A stretch of DNA of 64,000 nt from Liolophura sinensis (lineage: Eukaryota; Mollusca; Polyplacophora; Chitonida; Chitonidae): NCBI RefSeq assembly GCF_032854445.1, contig NC_088301.1:4887703-4951702 (forward strand), read 5' to 3'. This document shows positions 1 through 11,470 of the stretch, piece by piece. The notes beneath the pieces are model-generated. The model searched no databases. It was given only the letters and a program-made list of their open reading frames with translations, and had not been told where the DNA came from. The translations under genes and the position numbers were made by a program. The first letter of the stretch is position 1, and the number at the start of each line of letters is the position of its first letter.

Positions 1-547
1 CCTTGTCTCGTACCGTAGGATCACGTAGAAAGGCGCGTGATCTCGAATGAACAGACGTGTTGCCACAGGGACCGAGATCGATGAAAAAAGTGCTATGGTG
101 ATAATTATCTTTCCGAGAATGGTATTGAAAGTTGGCCTGATGTGATTTTGGGAGTTAAAGGCATGTATCTTAATAATGCGGTATAATGTATAACATCCCA
201 ATCGCTAAGCTGTATTCACCTTCTGGCAAACATCTTGTATTTTGACCGATGTTAATAGTGAAGATTACACCTTTTGTCAGCAGGTGGAAATGCTAAAAGG
301 TTAAGTTGCACAGTGACTCTCTCAAGCCTTACAAGGATGTCTCCCGCCCATACTGCTTGCGGGGCTGTTACCCAGTTTTACGATCTGCCTGTCACATGTT
401 GGAAAATTCGTCACGTTGGCGGTTTATGTCGGGCTTTCCTTTTATTCCACTCATAAAACTGACGGCCATCGTCCATACATGTGAAACATTCCACAGTATG
501 GCGATAACAGCAATCAAATAACTAAAAGAAAACTTTATTTAGCCCTA
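1..547. other. Lectin intron or flank, nothing recognised
   Basis: This AT-rich non-coding sequence probably lies in the intron downstream of exon A2. Short frames here have no family features. Confidence 0.4.
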
Positions 548-730
548 AAAGCTCAAGCTGGCTTCCTCTTTGGCCGTGCGTAGGAAGGTCTGTCAGCAAC
601 CTGCGGATGGTTGCGGGTTTCTCCTTGGCTCTGCTAGCTTTCCTCCAACAATAATGCTGACCGCCGTTGTAGAAGTGAAATACTCCTGCATGAGCACGGT
701 GTAAAGCACCCGTCAAATAAAAAAAGTACA
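548..730 (+). repeat. SINE family 1, 5'-truncated copy
   Basis: It carries the body (AGCAACCTGCGGATGG, ATAATGCTGACCGCCG) and a degraded tail (GAAGTGAAATACTCCTG, CAAATAAA) of the main SINE of this window. The tRNA-like head is missing. Confidence 0.75.
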
Positions 731-1190
731 GCTGTAAGAGAACACAGACCATCGCTGGAGGCACAGAGGTGCGTTATCTGTAACTAAGTAGTGAGTACTT
801 GTAGTCTAAATGATGAAAGTAGTCTAATAGGGAAAGAGCCTTTAATTTGTCCATGCACAGCTGTGTCGTGTGTATATCTCTGTCATATAGCATCCTCACG
901 GAGACCAAAGCTTAAGATCTCAAAACATCATGTATTGATACAGGCTTGCACAGTAAGACAAGTAGCCTACTTACTGATTTAATCAAATCTAGTCATGGCT
1001 ATATTACTTGTGGGGCATACACATGGTCGATTTTTCATGGTTTTCAAAAGACAGTCCATAAAACCTTGATATCAAAATTATCTTCAATGTACAGCCAGAG
1101 AGTAATAAACCCGGTTAACAAGACGTAAAAAGTAAATTAACACTTAATAACATCGAGAAAAAACCGTATCGTAATCAAAAGAATATTTAC

Positions 1191-1439
1191 CATCAAGCCA
1201 GTAAAATTTGCCACCACGTTCATCTGCGCCAGCCCATTGTTTCATATCTGGTCGATTGTAGTACAGAGCGTGCACTAAATTCATGTTGTCGGGCTTAAAC
1301 AGCTGTCCGCCCTTCGCTCTGCACTTCAGAACAGCAGCTGACCACGGGACACTCTCACTGTGCATTGTGTAGCAAAACTGTCCATGGACTATATTCGCCC
1401 ATCCTTCAAGCCTCTTACACCGGTTGTTCATTGGTATTT
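1191..1439 (-). CDS. CTLD exon A2 (first half of lectin domain 2)
   Basis: This exon has 249 nt, 83 codons, phase 1 to 1, acceptor CTTTTCAG and donor GTAAATATT. It parallels exon A1 residue by residue (QFCYTMH, KCRAKGGQLFKPDNM, YWLDGKYS). The matching second-half exon should lie to the left of the window; I did not find it in 1-1190. Confidence 0.8.
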
Positions 1440-4400
1440 CTGAAAAGTAGTGCGTGTTATTCCAAATGTAGATATAACGTTTGTGTGATTATTATTGGAA
1501 GATTGGGGAGGTAGGAGGGCGATAGTATTGGTTTAGCATTAAATATTAAATGATATTAAATTTCATGTCCTAGGCTAGATTCAAATCAGGTGTCCGGTTT
1601 ACACCCCACTAACTACCATAGTTATAGCTATATATGGTGGTTTTGTAATGTTCAGCCTACAAACAAATATCACAAATCAAACGATTAGTATTTTTACAAT
1701 TTCAGTATGAAGACCATCTTGGCCAAACAAGATTTTTTCGTTGAAAAATCTGATAAGTTGAGCCTTATGCAATGTGACGTTTTGGTTCAAGCGGTATGGT
1801 GTTTGTCGTCTAGTCGGATGTGGATCAGTCTCAAAATAGATGTACACATTTTGATTCCCTATAACAAGATAGGGAAACAAAAGTCCAAATTGTATACTTT
1901 ATATACTATCTCAGTTTTTGGTGGTTTGTGTTAAACGTCGATTTGGAAATTGGTCTTATGATTGTCGACCCGGAACGTCCATTTTGGTTTATTGTATTTA
2001 ACAGTAGCCGGAAACTAGGTCAACTTAGTGCTTTTACCCATAGTATATGAAACTATGGGTGAAAAGGGTACAAAATTTTACTTACCATGTTCACAGATAT
2101 AGGAATACTCATCGGAACAGGTGTCTTTTTCCCACCAAAACTTGAAACTACCTGAATTCTGTTCGAAGTTTAAAGTCATACATAAGAGTCTATTCGTTAG
2201 CCAGCCTTTGACTGCTGTTGCCATATCTGCCATACTGTCCCAGATACTGCTGACAACAGGAGAGCCTGGAGGGGAAATAAAAGTAGTGTGATATGAAATC
2301 TGATACAGTGCATATATACTACGAATTCCAAAACTATTTTAAAAAATAATGAGAGCCTCTTTGACCGAAGTGGTTAGCGTGCCAGCACGGCGCAATGACC
2401 AAGGACCTTCTCGCCAATGCGATCGCTATGAGTTCAAATCCAGCTCATGCTGGCTTCCTCTCTGGCTGAACACGGTTTTGCAGCAACCTGCGGATGGTCG
2501 TGGGTTTCCCCCTATTTCTGTCCGCTCCACCATAATGCTGGCCGCCGCCGTATAAGTGAAAAATTCCTGAGTAGGGCGTAAAACACCAATCAGATATATA
2601 CATAATACAAAAACTGAGCGAAAATATAGCAACATTGTGATCTGATATTTAGCATATTCAGTGTTATCACGAGTCATGCCTAAAAAGAGACCGGATATGG
2701 AAGACTGTATTAAACTATAGTGCGAAAGAATCCATTTCTTTTCTGGAGAAGTCCATTTACCCAGTTAAGTATTACCGTCCACATGTATATTAACAAGTAA
2801 GTGTACATGTACACCAACGACCGCTGTGGTGGCCTAATGGTTAGAGTGTCCACGCCGGAATCAAACCCGGGTCGGGTCATACCAAAGATTTTAACAAGAA
2901 TGCAGGTGTGAAGTAAGCCTTTATGTATTAATTTCATTATGATTAAAACTGAGGAAAGCATGAACTGTTGGTGGCAGGAGCTTAGACCGACTGCTCAGTG
3001 AAGCGTGAGCTGACTTGTTACATTTTGGAACTGTCCATATAATCTTCTGACCACCTCAGATGCTCTCTTGGCACAACCACAGTCAACGCAATGAATCATG
3101 GGATACACTTTCCAAGTCTGGGAGCGAAACTTAAGGTCATTTACCGTAATTCAAGCTTCCTTATCTTTCGATTGCGTGGACTTTACTTGTGAATAAATTA
3201 TACTAACCACATTATATATATTTCAAAAATTATCTTTACATGGATTAAAGTTTAACAATTTAGATTTCACGTTTTGTCTGTTGTTGCCATTTGTAACTGA
3301 AAATAGAACGTTGATTATAATGTCATGTTACCGGTTAACGGTATACCCCTCTAAAACTGCCGGGTTCTGCATGTCTTGTTTGTTGTCTAGTGAGATAAAC
3401 GGACGACTTTGAATTTCCTGTACATGGGTGCGAAACCACATACACGCGCTGCTCGACAGTCTACAGGGCGAATTAACCTCATGCATTCCAATCAACTACT
3501 AAGTGTCACGTGGATTCTTGCCACGAAGTTTACCATTCGAATATGTCTATTGAGATATTAGATGGGGATGACAATGAGTTAAGATGGACAGTGACACTTT
3601 CCAGCAACACAAGGATATTTCAAGCACCAAATTCTCTAGACTTCCAGCTATGAGTAAAAACACAGACCTCCACCAGAGACATCGTAGCGCACTGTCTTGA
3701 AAATAGCATACATGTAAGTGTAGGTAAAGTGTGGTGTTGACTGGCTTCATTTGTCGCCCATACGATCTCTTTGATCTCTTCGGACCGAACCTTTCCTAAA
3801 GCCCCACCCACACTATCCAACATCGCTCAACTTTTGTTGATTCAACAGCATGCTGAAGAAGCTGCGTGTCCCGTCCACACTACAAATCAGATAGGTCAAC
3901 ATTGTCCAACACTGTTGTCGTGTGTTGAGCTGTTTTTTTTTTTTGACAATCTTTCGAAAAATTGAAGGGAAATTTCCATCTTTCTCTCCAATACATGAGA
4001 TAAAACGATTTTGTTTTGTCCCTGTATTTGTAATCTTTAGAGAAAGTGTTGTACAGGCAGGGGTATTTCTCATACTCCTGTATCGACGAAACTGTATCAT
4101 CGTGAGTCCAGTCCCTCTCTTTCGCTTTTGATGCCGCCATTTTGCCCAGTCGGTGACGTTATTTCTACACGACCGCTGATTGGCTACTTTCACTCAACTT
4201 GACTCAACTTGTTGACAAAAAATACACACGCACACTTCCGATTCAACAATGATGGATGGTGTTGAGTGTTGTTGAATGGAGTTGAAGAACCCGTCCAGGC
4301 TACTCAACACGGCTCAACTTTTTGACTCTTGCTGACTCAACAAAAGATGAGTGACGTTGGACAGTCTAGACGGGGCTTAAGATCTTTAGTTATCATGCAA

Positions 4401-7400
4401 TACTTGACAGGCCTACAAGCTTAAACAATATTCTAATTTCTAATGGTCTTTCGTTGTGTAGAAAGACAGTTCACAAAACACTGACCTGAATATCAACATC
4501 AATACACCGCTAGAGAATAGAAAAAATACTCTGCCGTAAAGTGACATGGTTACCCTCCCCCCCCCCCCCCCAAATAAATAGAAAAACACACACACACCTT
4601 TCAAAGTGTGAGTTTACCTTTAAATAATTCGTGCTCACGAGATAATTTACTTAATAAAGATCTCGTGCGCACGACTTAACAAAGATCTCGTGCGCACAAC
4701 TCTAACAAAGATCTCGTGCGGACGACATGACTGTGTATTTCTATTGATCAATTATCTCGTGCTCTCGAGATCTTTATTAGGTCGCGCGCACGAGACCTTT
4801 ACTAAGTTGTGCGGACGACTTAAAAAAACTTAACTGAAACTTGAAAAGTTGTCCTTTTATTTCTTTTTCTATTTACAATTTTTTTCTAACCATGTCACCT
4901 TTACAGCTCCGTAAAAAGCCGATTATCAAGCCGTAAAAGTAAATTAAAAATTAATAAATCGAACGATTATAGTCATCGAAGGAATATTTACCATCAAGCC
5001 AGTAAAATTCGCCGTCACTTTCATTTGCACCAGCCCAATGTTTCCAATCTGCTCCATTTTGATGCAGAACATAACCTAATGCCATGTTATCTGGCTTGAA
5101 CAGCTGGCCACCTTTGGCTCTGCACTTCTGGACCGCAGCTGACCACGTGACTCTCTCCCTGTGCATTGTATAGCAAAACTGTCCATGAACTACTTTCAAC
5201 GATCCTTTGAGGCTGTTACACCAGTTGATCACTGAATTCTCGCCATGCAGAAGTTCTGAAAAATAGTGCGGGGTACGCCAAGTTTAGACATAATGTCTGT
5301 TTCCTTTTCAAATAAAAGGACAGAGTACGATAGTATTGTCTTTTGTCCTACATGCCTCAAAATCACCGTGCTTTTCATTTCAAACTACCAGCTTCCTTTG
5401 AAACCATAGCGGATAACCCACATGAAAACGGCTTACCGCAAGAGCTATGCAGTTAAAGTCAAGCGAAAAGTATTCAGCGGTTCACATACAGATGAACATG
5501 AACTAATTATTACTATAGTACCGCAGTTTATAGTTTTTGACGCATCATAATGCTGGCTGCCGTCGTATAAGTGAAATATTCTTGAGTACCGCGTAAAACA
5601 CCAATCAAATAAATAAATAAATAAATAAATAAATGTTATTTGTAAAGCCAGTAATATTCTTCCATATTTCCCGCAATATGCGATTTCTAAAACTTCTGAC
5701 ATGTAGCCACAAAACATCATTATTCTACAATGAGAGGTAAAAACGATAACCAATTCGGCCCCTCCGTGTCTGATGTGTTTTTTGTGTTCAGTATCTCGTC
5801 ATCTAGAATTTGAGCCTTGTATTTGAAGTCCACATCATTTGAGATTAGTTTCAAGGATGTATTGCAAAACCACAAACGGTATACACCCACTAGATAGCTT
5901 TTTACGAATTTAACGAATTTGACAACAGATTAATATAAAATGCTGGTACATGTATTTGCTCGTATTTGTTTTTCTGTGTTACACTGATGCGCATAAGTGT
6001 CCAGGGGATAATATATGTTGAATCATAAGTTATTCCCCATGTATGTGTACCGGTATACGAAACAATGGCTTCATTCACTGCGCATACGCTGTGATAACTA
6101 CAGTAAAAAAGTAAGTGCCCATTGTTTTGCGACTCGGCGGAGTCTTTTTGACTGGACATGATCGTCAAATTTCGATGGAAAATGAAAATAAGTAAATTAA
6201 CATGTGTGCGTGGTGTTCGTTGTTTACTGGTTTCCTCCCTCTGGCCGCTTTCGTATAAGTGAAATATTCTTGAGTACGGCACAAAACACCAATTAATTAA
6301 AAAACCCGTACCTCGTGCATCCTTTCGATTGCAAGAGAAGCGCTGTTACCCCTTTGTCTCTCATGCATTATCACTCGTAACAATGCATGTGAATTATTGA
6401 AGTATTCTTACAAGTCATTTAAACAAGTAGGTCAGTGAAAAATAAGAATATTAAATGCCTATTATATTTGAAAAGAATATATATATATATATATATATAA
6501 GCCTGGCCTGAACGTCAGCCAATTTTATAACATATTATGGTATGACAAAACAACTGTTGCAATATGCAAACACTGAAAATTAAATGTCACAACTATACGT
6601 TAAATAAAAAAACATCGCAAACGCATTTAATACTTGAATGAAAATCGTAGTTTCTGTTCAAGAATTTTATAACATATTTACACTGACTTTTAAATAACTT
6701 TTTAAAGTTTGAAGCATGAAACAATTTTCAAAGAGATATTGAAGATTGGATACATCAGTGTGTAAGTATGCACTTGTGAAAATACATTTTGATTATCTGG
6801 ACTTCCGGGAAAAAGTATCGTAACCTATCAGAGGATGTCTTAGATCTACGCTTAGGCAGCACGACATTATTCAACGTAACCGTCAGCGGAGATGACAGAG
6901 TCTCGCCCTCTTCCCTGCACTCGAGACACCAGTTGTTTTAAGATTTAAATTTAATTTAGCCCATCTGCTTCGTGACGTGTGTCTTTTTTGCAAATATATC
7001 TATCTTTTGAGAAGATTCTAAGCGAAGGTTAAGTTGAAGGGTAAAGGCTTGCGCCGTACTTCTCAAGGTTTGGATGTAGGCCACTAGAGGGTCAAAGATA
7101 AAACAGTTTCTCTATTCAAATCAAAATATAAAGAACAATTATGTTTATTTCAACTACTTTTTAGAACCGTTACATTATCAGAAAAAGCTTGGTTATTTCT
7201 ATTAAAATGACAAACATTTTTTAACTATAAAATGTGTAGACTGTGTGAAAAATAGACTGTCGGCTGTCTCAAACTGGGGGTGGCCGGAGTGCCGAGTGTA
7301 AACTACCGTCAGCTCACAAGTTCCGAACTGCAAGCTATATTCGTAAAAAGTGGTCTTCAGGGATCGATGGACTGAGTAAAGACGTCAACCGTTCAGTGTA

Positions 7401-9045
7401 ACCAAGATCCTATGAACAATGAGAGCCTACCAAAGGCTGGTATCGAACCCCTCATCTGGTGTGTCTCAGATATTTATTATGATATAAATATGATAATCAT
7501 CCGGAAAGAGGACAGTCATTGCGAAGTAGAAGGCCTACCCTATTAGCACCTCCGAATGTAAAAAGGTTTGGCATTTTCTCGCTGCTGGTCTTTTTGGTGT
7601 AAGCCTTACATGTACATTCTTGGTATCAAAATGATGGAAAATGGCTAAACATTGGGCAGGTACGAGTTTTAATGATTATTTATTAACCACAGAGTTACAG
7701 CATTAAACGTTAACATTGTCGGTTATGGAAAATAAATAGGGGTCTGTCTGGGGCCATCAACTGTCCCGGTTTGCTATTGATGCGGATGGAGTTGTGTGAT
7801 GGTGGTGGTCACATGATCCATGAGTGAGAATGAGTGAGAATGCACGATTTTCACCCCAAAAACCATCCATGTATGTTTAAACTTCGGGGTTTTGCTTCAC
7901 TGTGATTGTGGTTATGTCAGTGTTTAGCATGGACACCAAACTACATTACATTACCTGTACTTCACCTGCGATCATTACGTCATTTCATTATGATCTCTGG
8001 GACAATGAAAATGGCTACGGTTATTATGACAGTTAATTTTAAGACTTTTTTTTAACAGACCTATCTTCCCAACCATGACATCAACTGACATCAACTCTCA
8101 GCCCATTTCAAGTCCTTTAAAACAGTAGATATCTGTGATATTTGTTAAAATACATATATGAGGAATAAATGTCGGAAAAGGCTTATAACATATGAACGAA
8201 GAACAGGTCGATTGCACCCCCCCCCCCCGAAATGTAACGTGCTTGAGAGAAAGACTTAAAATGGAAATATTTATTTACTTATTAGTGTTTTGATCAAGAA
8301 TATTTCACTTATTCAGCATTATGATGGGATGAAACCTGGCAGAGTCCAAAACCATCCGCATGTTGTTGGCAGATCTTCACACGCACGTCCAGAGAAAAAT
8401 GCAGAATGAGCTGGAACTCACGGTGACCACATTGGTGAGAGGCTCCGTGGTCATTTATGCTGCGCTAGAACGCTAACCCCTCGATCACAAAAACGGAATT
8501 ACAACCACGACTCGACAGCACTTTCCTATTTGACTCAAATAACTTACAACTAGCCATTACAAGTAAAGTGGTGGTATATGGAATAATAAAAAGTAGCAAT
8601 AACATGTACATTGGTAGTATCACCTTGCAACAAAGAAAATAAAACAAGAAATAGATGAATAGAACATAACAAAACCCAGCAAAAAGTATAGGAGAATGGG
8701 AATATCGGCTCCAGTTGTTCGTTTGTTTTTGTTTTATTTCTGTTTTGCAATTTTTCCTGTGTTTATTTGACTGGGGATTAATACACTGATCGTAAATTCA
8801 CTAAATAACTACGGTCATATTTCTGATTGGAGAAAACAGGGATTAAAACCTCGAGGACAGCACCGCGCTCGCTCATGTATACCTGACGAATCTGAGTCTT
8901 CAAAGGGAGAAAATTGTTGCGTATCAGCCGATACAGAGGGCGCACTGAGACAATGGGTATTCTGTCAAATAAACTTACCATCGTTACCGTGGGCGACATG
9001 TATTGCCGAGATGACGAAAAAGATTTGTCGGTATGCCAGACTCAT
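1191..9045 (-). CDS. Secreted tandem C-type lectin-like domain protein (3' end outside window)
   Basis: The exons I can join on the minus strand are 9045-8979 (signal peptide), 5255-4992 (CTLD first half), 2265-2086 (CTLD second half) and 1439-1191 (first half of a second CTLD). Every acceptor ends in AG, every donor is GTAA-type, and all junctions are phase 1, so the reading frame is unbroken. The product starts with a hydrophobic 20-residue leader, followed by a domain with the CTLD hallmarks: QFCYTMH, WSAAV.KC..KGGQL, YWLDG, and a closing CS.EYSYICE. Canonical calcium/sugar motifs (EPN or QPD, WND) are not evident; the WND position reads WEKD, so sugar binding is doubtful. The protein is probably secreted, with a recognition or adhesion role as in other invertebrate CTLD proteins. 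The second half of CTLD 2 and the stop codon lie left of position 1. Exon joining is inferred from phase, without transcript evidence. Confidence 0.82.
1440..2085. other. Lectin intron between exons B1 and A2
   Basis: No repeat or coding signal recognised apart from splice sites at its two ends. Confidence 0.5.
2086..2265 (-). CDS. CTLD exon B1 (second half of lectin domain 1)
   Basis: This exon has 180 nt, 60 codons, phase 1 in and out, and is broken across frames in a simple ORF scan. It begins SPVVSSIWDS, which completes the common CTLD motif DGSP....W when joined to the preceding exon, and ends FWWEKDTC then SDEYSYICEH, the usual third and fourth cysteines and the closing YICE. The acceptor is TTTCCCCTCCAG and the donor GTAAGT. 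Confidence 0.8.
2346..2602 (+). repeat. SINE family 1, near full length
   Basis: It has a tRNA-like head with box A/B-like sequence (GGTTAGCGTGCCAGC, GAGTTCAAATCC), body and tail ending GTAAAACACCAATCAG. It lies upstream of lectin exon B1 on the opposite strand. Confidence 0.85.
2818..2910 (+). repeat. SINE family 2 head fragment
   Basis: The tRNA-like GTGGCCTAATGGTTAGAG and the following GGGTCGGGTCATACCA match the head of the family 2 element at 19134-19488. The body is lost. Confidence 0.6.
3798..4379. mobile_element. Non-autonomous inverted-repeat element (MITE-like)
   Basis: The left end (AAAGCCCCACCC, then ACTATCCAACATCGCTC, then AACTTTTGTTGATTCA) is repeated inverted at the right end, about 45 bp of degenerate terminal inverted repeat. 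Both arms continue with CCCGTCCA-type motifs. No transposase is visible. Overlapping open frames here are not genes. Confidence 0.65.
4531..4910. mobile_element. MITE-like element with internal palindromes
   Basis: GTGACATGGTTA (4541-4552) recurs inverted at 4887-4898, with further matching sequence outside (CCGTAAAG / CTTTACAG) and inside (AAATAGAAAAA). Between lies a run of direct and inverted copies of ATCTCGTGCGCACGAC (4629-4830), whose core CTCGTGCGCACGAG is self-complementary. A poly-C run follows the left arm. It sits in the intron next to lectin exon A1 and is absent next to the duplicate exon A2. Confidence 0.65.
4992..5255 (-). CDS. CTLD exon A1 (first half of lectin domain 1)
   Basis: This exon has 264 nt, exactly 88 codons, phase 1 to phase 1. 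The acceptor is a pyrimidine run ending TTTTTCAG and the donor is GTAAAT. It holds the first cysteines (NWC, QFCY, QKCRAKGG) and the aromatic core (WAGA, YWLDG). It is about two-thirds identical by eye to the exon at 1439-1191, including intron flanks, so the two arose by local duplication. Confidence 0.82.
5545..5634 (+). repeat. SINE family 1 tail fragment
   Basis: It carries ATAATGCTGGCTGCCGTCG, GAAATATTCTTGAGTA and an (AAAT)n tail. Confidence 0.75.
6232..6305 (+). repeat. SINE family 1 tail fragment
   Basis: Only the 3' portion is left (GTATAAGTGAAATATTC, ACGGCACAAAACACCAAT). Confidence 0.65.
7633..7745 (+). repeat. Unclassified dispersed repeat, copy 1
   Basis: GATGGAAAATGG...GGGCAGGTACGAGTTTTAATGAT and AACATTGTCGGTTATGGAAA reappear at 22486-22795 with about 190 bp of extra sequence in between there. 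Confidence 0.55.
8268..8480 (-). repeat. SINE family 1, diverged
   Basis: Read on the minus strand it shows head, body (CATAATGCTGAATAAGTGAA) and tail. It is older than most copies by divergence. Confidence 0.7.
8979..9045 (-). CDS. Signal-peptide exon of the lectin gene
   Basis: This 67-nt exon begins at an ATG (9045-9043) and encodes MSLAYRQIFF followed by VISAIHVAHG, a typical signal peptide with a polar start, hydrophobic core and small residues near the likely cleavage point. It ends after the first base of a codon at a GTAAGT donor (8978 downward). That phase matches all the downstream CTLD exons. The longer open frame running through this exon in another frame has no such features. 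Confidence 0.8.
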
Positions 9046-9801
9046 CTCCTATAATGGGAGGATCAACCAGCCCCTCTTGCTCTCGGTCCAACGCTCCTCT
9101 GTTAAATGTTTGTCGTAGTGTACACTCTTGTACCAGGCCACTATGCTCGATCAATATTTAATACCGGTCAAAGTGTAAGGTTACAAAAAACTGATGTGTA
9201 TATTCACTTTATAAGCGTATAGAGGCCTCCGTCCTGGAATATGGTTTGGTCGTTCACGAAACAATGAAAAATATCTCCAATAATCGTGCGTGAAACTGAG
9301 CTACATTGGTGGCCCATCAATAACATTTATAGGATTGAAGACGCGAACGGAATAAGCCATGTAGGCACTGTTGTTCCTGTGTGCAGAAGGCGTGATATTT
9401 GTGATTATCGTGACTGTATTATATATGTAACCCCTAGCATAAGGAAGTGATCTGAAGAAATGAAATAGTTTAGTGATAGTTTGTCACAGATGAAATGTTC
9501 TTTCGTCTAGCAGAAGTAAAGGATAGTTGCGTTCACTGACATGTTTTTAACGCATACATTATTTTCTACGGCCCTTATGTATACACACACGCGCAGAAGA
9601 TATCAGATACTCATTGCATCTTATACTTGTCCCGAGTAGTCTGATTCAATTTAATGTATTAAACTCAAGGTAACTCAATTCTCGGTCGGAGAGTGTAAGG
9701 TGTAATCCATCCCTCACCAGAACAGCTCTGTGGCTTTAAGTCTGAAGGTGTGTCAAGTGAATAGCGTTTTATCCACCCAGTCAATGTGAAATGGCCCTTC
9801 T

Positions 9802-10343
9802 TCTACACTCCAAAAATTAATCTGTTAAAATTAACGAAGTCTCTTGTGTGAGTTGTGATAGAATTGATTCTGCTATTGGAACAGTATTTATTTATTTATT
9901 TGATTTGTGTTTCACGCCATACTCAAGAATATTTAACTTATACTACGGCGGCCAGCATTATGGTGGGTGGAAACCGGGTAGAGATCGGGTAAAACCCACG
10001 ACCATCCGCAGGTTGCTGTCAGATCTTCCCATGTACGGCCGGAGAGGAAGCCATCATGATTTGGACCTGAACTCACAGCAACCGCATTGGTGAGAGACTC
10101 CTGGGTCATTACGCTGCGCTAGCGCGCTAACCAACTGATCCACGGAGGCCCCTCTATTGGAACAGATTATTGTGTTAAATATAACACATACATTCTTTTA
10201 ATTCAACATAAATTGGCTACTAGACTAACAGAATACTATGTTGAATATGACACAGTATTATGTTATAATAACAGAATACATTCTAGCATCACTCAGACAA
10301 CACACTTTCTATTAAAATTAATAGATTAATTTTTTGAGTGTAA
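9802..10343. mobile_element. TA-flanked MITE interrupted by a SINE
   Basis: CACTCCAAAAATTAATCTG near 9807 is repeated inverted at 10317-10341 (AGATTAATTTTTTGAGTG). Both ends are bordered by TA, the target duplication of Tc1/mariner-type elements. A family 1 SINE (9885-10153) splits it; without it the element would be about 270 bp. Confidence 0.65.
9885..10153 (-). repeat. SINE family 1, full length with target-site duplication
   Basis: The complete element runs from (AAAT)n tail to CCACGGAGGCCCC head on the minus strand. The 12-bp duplication CTATTGGAACAG flanks it at 9873-9884 and 10154-10165. Confidence 0.9.
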
Positions 10344-11324
10344 GTGAAGAAGCCAACCGGAATACCTGGATAAATCACTTCCTTTGCTAAACACGGGCGA
10401 AAATCTACGACAAACTTTCACACTCATAGTATGAATACTTGCACGCACCATCGGTGGAAGACAAACAAAAGGTCCACCTCGCGACACTGACCTCTCGACA
10501 CACTGACGTCTTAATTATTGTCCTCAAGGCCCAAGAACAGTAACAACGAAGGAATCTAAGAATATTGGTTGATATATAACTTCCACCGCCTTGAGACGAC
10601 AGCACCAGAGGTTTGTGTGTCCAAATTATGTGATTACAATTTCCTTCAAATCAAAAGAGTAATTGACGACAGTTTTTCTGACAGCAGTTTGTCCTTGTAA
10701 AGCCATCTGTTCCCCCAAGAAAACAGTGGTCTGAATGCAGCTATTTATAGGTAGTTTTATTTTGATTGAGTACTCAATCATTAGTACATGTATATTTTCA
10801 TTGAACTGACACACGCACACACACCACCAGCTCTTGTTACTATATGCACATTATTTCTAAGATATGGCTGAGAAAAAACATGCCTGAGGTTTCTTTAAAC
10901 ATGGATCTTGCGATTATCGCCCGTATATACGAGGGATATGCATGTGAATGTCTTGACTAGGCCCTTACATGGTAAAATGGATCTATTAATTTGTGAATAT
11001 CATTTGTCCATGAACGCGACATTTGAACTTCACTGATTCTCAATGTTCTTTCACAGCAACAACTACATTACAATTAATATTTTAACATTTAATCGTTGGG
11101 AAAATATGTATCAAAAACTCGGAGTTGGCCATAGCTGAAATATTCATTGCATGCTACAAGCTATACAATACTGCTAGATACAAAGCACATCTTTCAATAA
11201 TAGCCGTTCCCAATCTCGTGCCATGCTATTCAAAGCGGACTACTTACAGCAAAGCCAGTGACAGGAGCCCATACTTCTGTAAATGCACCAGAGTAAAGGT
11301 ATTGTTCTTGTTTCTTTACATCTA
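10344..11324. other. Intergenic, nothing recognised
   Basis: No coding family, repeat family or structured element recognised. Confidence 0.4.

Positions 11325-11470
<146 letters not shown>

Larger units (their letters stand above)
5635..8267. other. Lectin intron 1, largely featureless
   Basis: This is the left part of the long first intron (SP exon to exon A1). It holds a SINE tail, a short (TA)n at 6478-6500 and a repeat copy at 7633-7745; otherwise I see nothing. Confidence 0.5.

Noticed and set aside
3813-4193. 126-aa minus-strand frame
   Set aside because: Lies inside the inverted-repeat element 3798-4379 and has no domain or splice support.
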